DNA from: Microbacterium sp. Root61
Lineage (GTDB): Bacteria > Actinomycetota > Actinomycetes > Actinomycetales > Microbacteriaceae
DNA length: 64,000 nucleotides
Direction: 5' to 3'
Assembly (NCBI RefSeq): GCF_001427525.1
Contig: NZ_LMGU01000001.1
Coordinates: 310,001 to 374,000, forward strand
A program made the translations under genes and the position numbers. The notes beneath the pieces are model-generated. The model did not search any database. It was given only the letters and a program-made list of their open reading frames with translations, and was not told where the DNA came from. Shown in pieces: positions 25,941-33,871 of this stretch (position 1 is its first letter; every line of letters starts with the position of its first letter).

Positions 25941-26951
25941 ATGAGAAAGTCACTGATCAAGGCGGCGGCCGCCGTCGTCACCGGTACCGCCATGGCCCTG
26001 GCACTGATCGCGTGCGCCCCCGGTGCGGCCACGGAGGAGTCCGCCGCACCCGAGGCGAACCCGACAGTCGTGTTCGGCTGGCTGAAGTCCACGGCAGACC
26101 TCGCGGCTTACTACGCCGAGACGGTCGCGGAGGACGAGCCCATCAACCTGCAGTCCGAGTTGTTCAAGACGGCCGTCGACGTGCAGACCGCGCTGAACAG
26201 CAACCAGATCAACATCGGGATGCTGACTCCCGTCCATCTGCTGCGTGGGATCGAGCAGGGGCAGGACCTGGTGCAGATCTCGGGGAACACCCGCGGCAAC
26301 TCCGGCATCATGCTGAGCAGTGAACTGGGCATCGAGAACGGCGACTGGGACGCGCTGAAGGATGTCCTGGAGGAGCGCAAGCTCACGATCGCGGCATCCC
26401 GCGGTTCGATCAACGAGGCGCTCGCGATCGCGACGTTCGAGCACCACGGCATCGATGTCGCGAACTCGATCGAACTGGTCAACGTCACCGACTTCTCGCA
26501 GCACGGCGAGGGCATCCGCCTCGGCGAGTTCGACGGAGCGTTCACGATGGAGACGTTCGCCACGCTGATGCAGGTGGGCGGCTACGCGAACCTCTTCGCC
26601 ACGCCCTACGACACCGCCGCGGGCGACATCAACACGATCTTCGTGGCCAACCGCACGTGGGCCGAGGCCAACCCCGAGGCCGTGCAGGCGTTCGTCAACA
26701 CGATCGCGACAGCGTCGAACGCTCTCGCGGATGACGACGAGCTGAACATCGAGGTCGGCATGGAGCTGATGGGCATCGATCGCGAGACCGCGGAGATGGC
26801 GCTGTCGAACAACCGCTATGAGATGGACCTGGGGGTGGAGGAGACCAAGGTCTTCGCCAAGATCTTCTACGACCTCGGACATCTGGAGCGCGACCTGAGC
26901 GGCGAGGTCGACGACTACGTCGACGCATCGTTCTACGAAGCATCCAAGTAG
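25941..26951 (+). CDS. ABC transporter substrate-binding lipoprotein (SsuA/NMT1-like)
   Basis: A 336-residue binding protein. The signal peptide ends in a lipobox LIAC with lipidated Cys25. The mature part follows the NMT1/SsuA/TauA pattern (VVFGWLKSTADLAAYYA ... KTAVDVQTALNSNQINIGMLTPVHLLRGI ... AASRGSINEALAIATFEHHGI), with a C-terminal domain of the nitrate/taurine/pyrimidine-precursor class. AAGGAG precedes the ATG. It delivers substrate to the permease encoded next. The ligand cannot be named; the DUF1989 context hints at a nitrogenous organic compound. Confidence 0.93.
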   Translation: MRKSLIKAAAAVVTGTAMALALIACAPGAATEESAAPEANPTVVFGWLKSTADLAAYYAETVAEDEPINLQSELFKTAVDVQTALNSNQINIGMLTPVHLLRGIEQGQDLVQISGNTRGNSGIMLSSELGIENGDWDALKDVLEERKLTIAASRGSINEALAIATFEHHGIDVANSIELVNVTDFSQHGEGIRLGEFDGAFTMETFATLMQVGGYANLFATPYDTAAGDINTIFVANRTWAEANPEAVQAFVNTIATASNALADDDELNIEVGMELMGIDRETAEMALSNNRYEMDLGVEETKVFAKIFYDLGHLERDLSGEVDDYVDASFYEASK

Positions 26952-26998
26952 CACCCGGTTCCGCACCTGCGGGCCGCCGACAGAGCAGAGGTATTGGC

Positions 26999-27799
26999 AT
27001 GAAACCCGGTCTTGCGCGACGGCTGGTGTACGGGGCGATCCTCCCCGTTACCCTCTTGGCCGTCTGGTCGATCAGTTCGGCACTCGAACTGATTCCCCGT
27101 ACCTCGCTCCCGTCGCCGTGGAAGGTGGTCGAAGCACTCGGCACCTGGCTCTTCGGCACCGGCGGCGGCCCGTATGACGGAACCTGGTGGGAGGCGGTCG
27201 CTGCGAGCGGCGGCCGCGTCCTGCTCGGGTTCGGTGTCGCCCTGGTCCTGGGGGTGACCCTCGGCGTCCTCGCCGGGTACTTCACCCCCTTCGGGGAGAT
27301 CCTGGATCCGTTCGTCCAGATGCTCCGGCCGATCCCGAGCACGGCCTGGGTGCCCCTGACGCTCGTGTTCTTCGGGTTCGGGTTCCAGGGTGCGGTGTTC
27401 CTTATCGCCCTGGGAGCCTTCTTCCCGATCTTCCTGAACACGATGGAAGGAATCCGCGGCGTCACCGGCTCGCTGACGCGCGTCGGCAAGATGCTCGGCT
27501 CCAGCACCTTCCAGCTGCTGCGCTACTTCGTCGTGCCGGCATCCCTCCCGAACATCTTCATCGGCATCCGCCTCAGCGTGGGCCTGTCCTGGGTGCTCGT
27601 GGTGGTCGCCGAGATGCTGTCCGTACGAGCGGGCATCGGGTACACGCTCATGGACGCGTACTCGATGGGGCGGTACGACGTCATCATCGCCGCGATGATC
27701 ACGCTGGGGCTGCTCGGATTCCTCTCCGACCGGCTGGTCGTCCTGATCCAGCACCGAGTACTGAAGTGGCACAGAGAGACGAGCATTCAGAATGGCTGA
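26999..27799 (+). CDS. ABC transporter permease (SsuC/TauC-like)
   Basis: A 266-residue inner-membrane permease with about six transmembrane segments (first about 10-35) and the BPD_transp_1 region. The cytoplasmic coupling loop is at about 160-185 (RGVTGSLTRVGKMLGSSTFQLLRYFVVPASLPNIFIGIR), matching the EAA loop. AGAGG precedes the ATG. It ends eight bases inside the ATPase gene, so the two are coupled. Confidence 0.93.
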   Translation: MKPGLARRLVYGAILPVTLLAVWSISSALELIPRTSLPSPWKVVEALGTWLFGTGGGPYDGTWWEAVAASGGRVLLGFGVALVLGVTLGVLAGYFTPFGEILDPFVQMLRPIPSTAWVPLTLVFFGFGFQGAVFLIALGAFFPIFLNTMEGIRGVTGSLTRVGKMLGSSTFQLLRYFVVPASLPNIFIGIRLSVGLSWVLVVVAEMLSVRAGIGYTLMDAYSMGRYDVIIAAMITLGLLGFLSDRLVVLIQHRVLKWHRETSIQNG

Positions 27800-28547
27800 C
27801 ACGATCGTTCACTGCGCCGATATCGTGCGCACCTTCACCGCCGCAGACGGAACCCGCAACGAGGTGCTGCGGGGCGTCGATCTGGAGGTCCAGCGCGGCG
27901 AGTGCGTCGTCATCATCGGTCCGTCGGGTTGCGGCAAGTCCACGCTGCTGAACATCCTCGCCGGGTTCGACAAGCCGAACTCGGGAACGGTGACCGTCGC
28001 CGGGGCACCGGTGACCCGGCCGGGCCCCGACCGGGCGGTCGTCTTCCAGGACTACGCGCTGCTGCCCTGGTTGAGCACGCTGGAGAACGTCGCCGTCGGC
28101 CTGCGCATCGCGGGCATGAAGAAGCAGGAGCGACTCGCCAAGGCGCGCCACTACCTCGATGTCGTCGGTCTCGGACATGCCGCCGACCGCGAGGTGTACC
28201 GCCTCTCCGGCGGGATGCAGCAGCGCGTGTCGATCGCTCGCGCGCTCGCTCTTGAGCCGGCGATCCTCCTCATGGACGAGCCGTTCGGAGCACTGGACGC
28301 GATCCAGCGCGGCATCATGCACCGCGAGCTGACGCGCATCCGCAAGGAGACCAACAGCACGGTGCTCTTCATCACGCACAGCCTCGAGGAGGCGGTGTAT
28401 CTCGGCGATCGCGTCATCGCGCTCAGCCACGGCACCGCCGGCGCTCCCGCCGAGGTTCGCGTGCCGATCCAGTACCCGCGGGATCCGCTGTCCGAGGAGT
28501 TCACCGACGTCATGCGTCAGGTCCGGGCGCTGCTTCCGGAGGAGTGA
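27792..28547 (+). CDS. ABC transporter ATP-binding protein (SsuB/TauB-like)
   Basis: A 251-residue ATPase. Walker A GPSGCGKST is at about 43-51, the signature is LSGGMQQR, Walker B is ILLMDEPFGAL, and a conserved His is in LFITHSLEEA. This composition is typical of nitrate/sulfonate/taurine-type importers. It closes the four-gene operon DUF1989, binding protein, permease, ATPase, and is followed by a strong terminator. Confidence 0.94.
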   Translation: MADTIVHCADIVRTFTAADGTRNEVLRGVDLEVQRGECVVIIGPSGCGKSTLLNILAGFDKPNSGTVTVAGAPVTRPGPDRAVVFQDYALLPWLSTLENVAVGLRIAGMKKQERLAKARHYLDVVGLGHAADREVYRLSGGMQQRVSIARALALEPAILLMDEPFGALDAIQRGIMHRELTRIRKETNSTVLFITHSLEEAVYLGDRVIALSHGTAGAPAEVRVPIQYPRDPLSEEFTDVMRQVRALLPEE

Positions 28548-28558
28548 GCGGAACTGCG

Positions 28559-28596
28559 ACGACGAAGGCCCCCTCCGCGGAGGGGGCCTTCGTCGT
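28559..28596. terminator. Strong terminator after ABC importer operon
   Basis: An 18-bp perfect stem (ACGACGAAGGCCCCCTCC and inverse) with a 2-base GC loop, 12 bases after the ATPase stop codon. Confidence 0.88.
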
Positions 28597-28602
28597 GCAA
28601 TC

Positions 28603-28622
28603 GGAGGGGCTGACGGGAATCG
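28603..28622 (-). repeat. 20-bp duplicate of the tRNA-Gly 3' end
   Basis: These 20 bases are identical to 28761-28780, the 3' end of tRNA-Gly (T-arm part, acceptor strand and CC). After the match the sequence diverges and no tRNA body follows. A 17-base element (CCGACTGCGTCGGCGCG at 28644; one mismatch at 28734) is also repeated. It looks like a decayed tRNA copy or an integration footprint. Confidence 0.75.
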
Positions 28623-28719
28623 GCCACTCCGCCTCTCCACCCGCCGACTGCGTCGGCGCGCGGAGCCGCGGGCGGAGCGGGACCCCCCGAAGCGGGTCGG
28701 TTCCTACGGCAGCAACACG

Positions 28720-28760
28720 AATGCCCTGCCGTACCGACTTCGTCGGCGCGTCAGGGCATT
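28720..28760 (-). terminator. Terminator hairpin abutting tRNA-Gly
   Basis: AATGCCCTG (28720-28728) pairs with CAGGGCATT (28752-28760), with an inner CCGAC/GTCGG stem. The last base coincides with the A of the encoded CCA end, so termination and 3' processing are tightly linked. Confidence 0.6.
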
Positions 28761-28833
28761 GGAGGGGCTGACGGGAATCGAACCCGCATCATTAGTTTGG
28801 AAGACTAAGGCTTTACCACTAAGCTACAGCCCC
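28760..28833 (-). tRNA. tRNA-Gly (anticodon TCC)
   Basis: On the minus strand a full cloverleaf: acceptor GGGGCTG with CAGCCCC, D arm GCTT/AAGC, anticodon stem TTAGT/ACTAA around CTTCCAA, T arm with GTTCGATTC. The anticodon TCC reads GGA (and GGG by wobble). Discriminator T and an encoded CCA follow (28760-28762); without CCA the gene is 28763-28833. An 8-bp inverted repeat, ATCCGGCG and its inverse (28836-28857), sits directly upstream. Confidence 0.95.
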
Positions 28834-29137
28834 GAATCCGGCGTGTTTCCGCCGGATCAGGCGTATTCAATTGTCGGTATCTCGCCGCGGCGTGCCGCAG
28901 CATCCACAATCCTAACGGATGCCGGCGCCCCTCCTTGTCAGCCCCGCGTTGGTGTCGTCCTCAGGAGCGGACATAGCCACAGTGTCGGAGGGGTGGGCAC
29001 GGAATCGTCCGGCATTGTGCAGATCTCCGACGTGGTGGCGGCCGCGAACCGTCGCACAGCAACGCGCAGAATGCTCCCACCCTTGTCGGCTAGACTTCTC
29101 AGGGCCGTTTCGTGTCCGCGTTCGCGCGGATCCTGCC
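28834..29137. other. Intergenic stretch between two tRNA genes
   Basis: About 300 bases with no convincing gene. It holds the 8-bp inverted repeat next to tRNA-Gly and a TAGACT hexamer near 29091 that may be the -10 of tRNA-Pro. Short open frames here lack start signals and family resemblance. Confidence 0.6.
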
Positions 29138-29211
29138 CGGGGCGTAGCTCAGCTTGGTAGAGCGCCCGCTTTGGGAGCGGGAGGCCGCAGGTTCAAATCC
29201 TGTCGCCCCGA
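29138..29211 (+). tRNA. tRNA-Pro (anticodon TGG)
   Basis: A complete cloverleaf of 74 bases: acceptor CGGGGCG/CGCCCCG with discriminator A, D arm GCTC/GAGC, anticodon stem CCCGC/GCGGG around TTTGGGA, T arm GCAGG/CCTGT. Anticodon TGG reads CCA and related Pro codons. CCA is not encoded. tig follows 73 bases downstream. Confidence 0.96.
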
Positions 29212-29283
29212 CTTTTGGCCCCATCAGACCCCAGACCTTCAGCCGCCGTGCTCACGCGCGGAACACAGAGGAGAACGAACAGA

Positions 29284-30789
29284 ATGGTGAACAGCACCGT
29301 CGAGAAGCTCACCCCCACCCGGGTGAAGCTGCACATCACGGTCACGCCGGATGAGCTCAAGCCGAGCATCGCTCACGCTTACGAGCACATCGCGCAGGAC
29401 GTGCAGATCCCCGGCTTCCGCAAGGGCAAGGTTCCTGCCCCGATCATCGACCAGCGCGTCGGTCGCGGCACCGTGCTCGAGCACGCTGTCAGCGAGGGCC
29501 TGGACACGTTCTACCGCGAGGCCGTCGAAGCCCAGGGCGTCCGCGTCATCGGCCGTCCCGCCGCCGACGTCGTCGTGTGGCCGAACGAGAAGGACTTCTC
29601 GGGCGACCTGCAGGTCGAGGTCGAGGTCGACGTCCGTCCCGAGTTCGACCTTCCCGCCTTCGAGGGCATCACTGTCACGGTCGACGCCGTCGAGGTCGAC
29701 GACGCCGCCATCGACGAGGAGCTCGACCGCCTGCGCAGCCGCTTCGGCACGCTCGTGACCGTCGACCGCCCCGCCGCGACCGGTGACTTCGTCGAGCTGG
29801 ACCTCGTCGCCACGATCGACGGCAACGAGATCGACCGCGCCGAGGGCGTGTCCTACGAGGTCGGCTCCGGCGAGCTGCTCGAGGGCATCGACGAGGCCAT
29901 CGACTCCCTCACCGCCGGTGAGGACACCACGTTCCGCTCGACCCTGGTCGGCGGCGAGCACGCCGGTGAAGAGGCCGAGGTCGCCGTCACCGTCAAGGCC
30001 GTCAAGGAGCGCGAGCTGCCCGAGGCCGACGACGACTTCGCGCAGATCGCGAGCGAGTTCGACACCATCGCCGAGCTGCGCGAGAGCCTCTCGGAGCGCG
30101 TCTCCCAGCAGTCCGTCTTCACGCAGGGCTCGGCCGCGCGCGACAAGCTGATCGAAGAGCTGCTCACGCAGGTCGAGATCCCGGTTCCGCCGAAGCTGAT
30201 CGAGGACGAGGTTCACACCCACCTCGAGGGCGAAGGCCGTCTCGAGGACGAGGTGCACCGCGCCGAGGTCACCGAGGCGAGCGAGAAGCAGTTCCGCACG
30301 CAGATGATCCTGGACGCCATCGCCGAGCAGGCGAACGTCTCGGTCTCGCAGGACGAGCTCACGCAGTACCTCATCCAGTCCGCAGCTCAGTACGGCATGG
30401 CGCCGCAGGAGTTCGTCGAGACGATCCAGGCCAACGGCCAGCTGCCGGCCCTGGTCGGCGAGGTCGCGCGCAACAAGGCCCTGGCCGTTGCGCTCGGCAA
30501 GGTCACCGTCGTCGACACCGCCGGCAAGACGGTCGACCTGGCCGGCTTCATCGCCGTCGAGGACGAGGCCGCGGCTGAAGAGGACGTCGTCGAAGAGGCC
30601 GAGGAGATCGCGGACGCCGCGGCCGAGGCCGACGCCATCATCGAGGCCGAAGAGAAGCCGGCCAAGAAGGCTCCGGCCAAGAAGGCCCCCGCCAAGAAGG
30701 CCGCGACCGACGAGGCTCCGGCCGAGAAGGCTCCCGCCAAGAAGGCTCCGGCGAAGAAGGCTCCGGCCAAGAAGGCCGACGCAGAGTAG
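29284..30789 (+). CDS. tig: Trigger factor, ribosome-associated chaperone and PPIase
   Basis: A 501-residue trigger factor. The N-terminal ribosome-binding domain (1-115) has the signature [10 protein letters not shown]; the FKBP-type PPIase domain is about 155-240; the helical chaperone domain runs to about 425. The C-terminus, about residues 425-501, is an added tail: an acidic Glu/Ala stretch followed by repeats of APAKK. Standard trigger factors end near 430-450. GAGGAG precedes the ATG. It folds nascent chains at the ribosome and is followed by the clp genes on its own transcript. Confidence 0.96.
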   Translation: MVNSTVEKLTPTRVKLHITVTPDELKPSIAHAYEHIAQDVQIPGFRKGKVPAPIIDQRVGRGTVLEHAVSEGLDTFYREAVEAQGVRVIGRPAADVVVWPNEKDFSGDLQVEVEVDVRPEFDLPAFEGITVTVDAVEVDDAAIDEELDRLRSRFGTLVTVDRPAATGDFVELDLVATIDGNEIDRAEGVSYEVGSGELLEGIDEAIDSLTAGEDTTFRSTLVGGEHAGEEAEVAVTVKAVKERELPEADDDFAQIASEFDTIAELRESLSERVSQQSVFTQGSAARDKLIEELLTQVEIPVPPKLIEDEVHTHLEGEGRLEDEVHRAEVTEASEKQFRTQMILDAIAEQANVSVSQDELTQYLIQSAAQYGMAPQEFVETIQANGQLPALVGEVARNKALAVALGKVTVVDTAGKTVDLAGFIAVEDEAAAEEDVVEEAEEIADAAAEADAIIEAEEKPAKKAPAKKAPAKKAATDEAPAEKAPAKKAPAKKAPAKKADAE

Positions 30790-30807
30790 AGACCGCACGG
30801 TTTCAGG

Positions 30808-30837
30808 GAGAGGCGGATGCTGCGGCATCCGCCTCTC
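30808..30837 (+). terminator. Terminator after tig
   Basis: GAGAGGCGGATGC and its exact inverse form a 13-bp stem with a TGCG loop, 19 bases after the tig stop. Confidence 0.85.
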
Positions 30838-30866
30838 TCGCGTTTCACGGGTCGGAGCGCGACACG

Positions 30867-30884
30867 GCTATGCCGACGGCGAAC
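30867..30884 (+). promoter_or_regulatory. Candidate ClgR box upstream of clpP1
   Basis: TGCCGACGGCG (30871-30881) followed by AAC fits the actinobacterial ClgR consensus CGCYNANRGCGWWS at all but one defined position. It lies about 30 bases before TAGATT (30912-30917), a plausible clpP1 -10, and 65 bases before the start codon. ClgR is the known activator of clp genes. Confidence 0.55.
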
Positions 30885-30948
30885 ACGGGGAGTGGGCGCG
30901 CGGCCCGCCGGTAGATTCGTAGCCAAGACCACGAATTCAGGAGCACAC

Positions 30949-31536
30949 ATGGCCGCTGAACCCCTTATCGCCACGAGCGTCTTCGACAGGCTGCTCCGAG
31001 ACCGGATCATCTGGCTCGGCTCGGAAGTGCGGGATGAGAACGCGAACGAAATCTGCGCGAAGATCCTCCTCCTTGCCGCCGAGGACCCTGACAAAGACAT
31101 CTTCCTCTACGTGAACTCGCCGGGTGGATCGATCACCGCCGGTATGGCGATCTACGACACGATGCAGTTCGTGCCGAACGACATCGTCACCGTCGGCATC
31201 GGCATGGCCGCCTCGATGGGCCAGCTGCTGCTCACGAGCGGCACCAAGGGCAAGCGGTACATCACGCCCAACGCCCGCGTCCTGCTGCACCAGCCGCACG
31301 GCGGCTTCGGCGGCACCTCCAGCGACATCCAGACGCAGGCCCAGCTCATCATCTCGATGAAGAACCGCCTCGCCGAGATCACCGCTGCCCAGACCGGCAA
31401 GTCGGTCGAGCAGATCAACGAGGACGGCGACCGCGACCGTTGGTTCACGGCCGAAGAGGCTCTCGAGTACGGCTTCGTCGACCACATCCGCGCGCACCTC
31501 GGTGACGTCGTCGGTGGCGGCGGAACCGCAGACTGA
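30949..31536 (+). CDS. clpP1: ATP-dependent Clp protease proteolytic subunit 1
   Basis: A 195-residue serine peptidase subunit. Catalytic Ser89 lies in GMAASMGQ and His114 in LHQPHGG; the acid is in the EDGDRDRWF segment near 161-163. In actinobacteria ClpP1 and ClpP2 form a mixed double-ring degrading proteins delivered by ClpX or ClpC. AGGAG precedes the ATG. It is 35 bases ahead of clpP2 in the same operon and probably activated by ClgR. Confidence 0.96.
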   Translation: MAAEPLIATSVFDRLLRDRIIWLGSEVRDENANEICAKILLLAAEDPDKDIFLYVNSPGGSITAGMAIYDTMQFVPNDIVTVGIGMAASMGQLLLTSGTKGKRYITPNARVLLHQPHGGFGGTSSDIQTQAQLIISMKNRLAEITAAQTGKSVEQINEDGDRDRWFTAEEALEYGFVDHIRAHLGDVVGGGGTAD

Positions 31537-31571
31537 CCGGCATCCGAAGGCGAAAGACAGGAACGATACAC

Positions 31572-32240
31572 ATGCACACACCCACCTTCGGTGGCGCGCC
31601 CCAGGGACTGCAGATGCCGGGCAGCCGCTACATCCTCCCGCAGTTCGAGGAGCGCACGGCCTACGGCTACAAGCGTCAGGACCCGTACAACAAGCTGTTC
31701 GAAGACCGCGTGATCTTCCTCGGCGTGCAGGTCGACGACGCATCGGCCGATGACGTCATGGCCCAGCTCCTCGTGCTCGAGAGCCAGGACCCCGACCGCG
31801 ACATCATCATGTACATCAACTCGCCCGGCGGCTCGTTCACGGCCATGACGGCGATCTACGACACGATGCAGTACATCAGCCCCCAGATCCAGACGGTCGT
31901 GCTCGGGCAGGCCGCCTCGGCTGCCGCCGTGCTGCTGGCCGCCGGTGCACCGGGCAAGCGCCTGGCGCTGCCGAACGCGCGCGTGCTCATCCACCAGCCC
32001 GCGGTGGGGGAGTCCGGCCACGGCCAGGCGTCCGACATCGAGATCCAGGCAGCTGAGATCCTGCGCATGCGCACCTGGCTCGAGGCGACGCTGTCCAAGC
32101 ACTCGAATCGCCCCGTCGAGCAGGTCCACAAGGACATCGACCGCGACAAGATCCTCTCCGGCGCCGAGGCGCTCGAGTACGGCCTTGTCGACCAGGTCCT
32201 GACCTCGCGCAAGCGCAACCCGCCGGCCATCACGAAGTAG
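31572..32240 (+). CDS. clpP2: ATP-dependent Clp protease proteolytic subunit 2
   Basis: A 222-residue ClpP paralogue with an extended N-terminus (about 30 residues before the core). Catalytic Ser116 is in GQAASAAAVLL and His141 in IHQPAVGESG, with the acid in DRDK. The GESGH insertion in the handle region is typical of the second actinobacterial subunit. Same operon as clpP1; clpX follows after about 170 bases. Confidence 0.96.
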   Translation: MHTPTFGGAPQGLQMPGSRYILPQFEERTAYGYKRQDPYNKLFEDRVIFLGVQVDDASADDVMAQLLVLESQDPDRDIIMYINSPGGSFTAMTAIYDTMQYISPQIQTVVLGQAASAAAVLLAAGAPGKRLALPNARVLIHQPAVGESGHGQASDIEIQAAEILRMRTWLEATLSKHSNRPVEQVHKDIDRDKILSGAEALEYGLVDQVLTSRKRNPPAITK

Positions 32241-32410
32241 GTCGGTTCCTCGATGCCCCGTCGCCCTGTGCGGCGGGGCATCGTCGTGCGCTGAGGGCGT
32301 AACCGTCGGACCGTCCTCCACAATGCGCGCCGCAATCCCGGCCGTTGTCCCTGCCAGCGACTAGGCTCGGAGGACATCCTGGGGATGGTCCCAGCACGAG
32401 GAGGAGCCTG

Positions 32411-33679
32411 ATGGCACGCATCGGTGAGAGCGCCGACCTGTTCAAGTGCTCCTTCTGCGGAAAGAGCCAGAAACAGGTCCAGCAGCTGATCGCGGGCCCC
32501 GGCGTGTACATCTGCGACGAGTGCGTCGAGCTGTGCAACGAGATCATCGAAGAGCGCATGGCCGAGTCGACCTCGGGCGTCGTGTCTGATTTCGACCTCC
32601 CGAAGCCGCGTGAGATCTTCTCCTTCCTCGAGGAGTACGTCGTCGGGCAGGAAGCCGCCAAGCGCGCTCTGTCGGTCGCGGTGTACAACCACTACAAGCG
32701 CATCCGCGCCCACGGCACGCTCCAGACCGCAGAGCAGCGGGCCGACGAGGTCGAGATCGCCAAGAGCAACATTCTGCTGATCGGCCCGACCGGTTGCGGC
32801 AAGACCTACCTCGCGCAGACGCTCGCGAAGCGCCTGAACGTGCCGTTCGCGGTCGCGGATGCCACGGCCCTCACCGAGGCCGGCTACGTCGGCGAAGACG
32901 TCGAGAACATCCTCCTCAAGCTGATCCAGGCCGCAGATTTCGACACGAAGCGCGCCGAGACCGGCATCATCTACATCGACGAGGTCGACAAGATCGCGCG
33001 CAAGGCGGAGAACCCCTCCATCACGCGGGATGTCTCGGGTGAAGGCGTGCAGCAGGCGTTGCTGAAGATCCTCGAGGGCACCGTCGCCTCCGTTCCGCCG
33101 CAGGGCGGTCGCAAGCACCCGCACCAGGAGTTCATCCAGATCGACACGACGAACGTGCTGTTCATCGTGGCAGGCGCATTCGCCGGGCTGGAAGACATCA
33201 TCTCCTCGCGCGTCGGCAAGCACGGTATCGGCTTCGGCGCCCCGTTGCACAACAAGGGCGACGACCTCAGCCTGTTCGGCGAAGTGCTGCCCGAAGACCT
33301 CCACAAGTTCGGGCTGATTCCCGAGTTCATCGGTCGACTGCCGGTCGTGGCATCCGTCACTCCGCTCGACCAGGACGCGCTGATGGAGATCCTGACCGAG
33401 CCGCGCAACGCGCTCGTCAAGCAGTATCAGCGCATGTTCGAGCTCGACGGTGTCCAGCTCGAGTTCGAGGAAGACGCGCTGCGCTCGATCGCCGACCTGG
33501 CCGTGCTGCGCAAGACCGGCGCCCGTGGGCTGCGTGCGATCCTCGAAGAGGTGCTCGGACCGATCATGTTCGACATCCCCTCGGCCGAGGACGTCGCCAA
33601 GGTCACGGTGACACGAGCAGCCGTCGAAGACGGCGCCGCCCCGGTGTTCGAGCTTCGCGACACCCGCAAGAGCGCCTGA
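32411..33679 (+). CDS. clpX: ATP-dependent Clp protease ATP-binding subunit ClpX
   Basis: A 422-residue AAA+ unfoldase. The N-terminal zinc-binding domain uses Cys13, Cys16, Cys35 and Cys38 (CSFC ... CDEC). Walker A GPTGCGKT is at about 124-131; Walker [11 protein letters not shown] follows; pore loop [11 protein letters not shown]-like loop and sensor 2 ([10 protein letters not shown]) are present. It recognises tagged substrates and threads them into ClpP1P2. GAGGAGG before the ATG fixes the start. Confidence 0.97.
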   Translation: MARIGESADLFKCSFCGKSQKQVQQLIAGPGVYICDECVELCNEIIEERMAESTSGVVSDFDLPKPREIFSFLEEYVVGQEAAKRALSVAVYNHYKRIRAHGTLQTAEQRADEVEIAKSNILLIGPTGCGKTYLAQTLAKRLNVPFAVADATALTEAGYVGEDVENILLKLIQAADFDTKRAETGIIYIDEVDKIARKAENPSITRDVSGEGVQQALLKILEGTVASVPPQGGRKHPHQEFIQIDTTNVLFIVAGAFAGLEDIISSRVGKHGIGFGAPLHNKGDDLSLFGEVLPEDLHKFGLIPEFIGRLPVVASVTPLDQDALMEILTEPRNALVKQYQRMFELDGVQLEFEEDALRSIADLAVLRKTGARGLRAILEEVLGPIMFDIPSAEDVAKVTVTRAAVEDGAAPVFELRDTRKSA

Positions 33680-33775
33680 CCCGCGTCTGAGTCGCCCCGG
33701 GAGTCGGGGTCGATCAGCGCGCCAGCGGCACGTCCGGGCGCCCGCGCCCGCATCCATCCTTCGCGAGACAGCAAC

Positions 33776-33818
33776 GGAGCGTCGAGACCGCGGGTTTTAC
33801 CCACAGTCTCGACGCTCC
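33776..33818. terminator. Bidirectional terminator between clpX and the M3 peptidase gene
   Basis: GGAGCGTCGAGAC and its exact inverse form a 13-bp stem with a 17-base loop, followed by TTTG on the plus strand. It separates convergent genes. Confidence 0.8.
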
Positions 33819-33871
33819 TTTGCAGTCTCGCGGTCCAGCGGCCTAGCGGCTGACCAGCCGCAGCCCCGGCG

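Noticed and set aside
28597..28760. A second complete tRNA-Gly gene
   Set aside because: Only the last 20 bases match; the rest of a tRNA body is absent.
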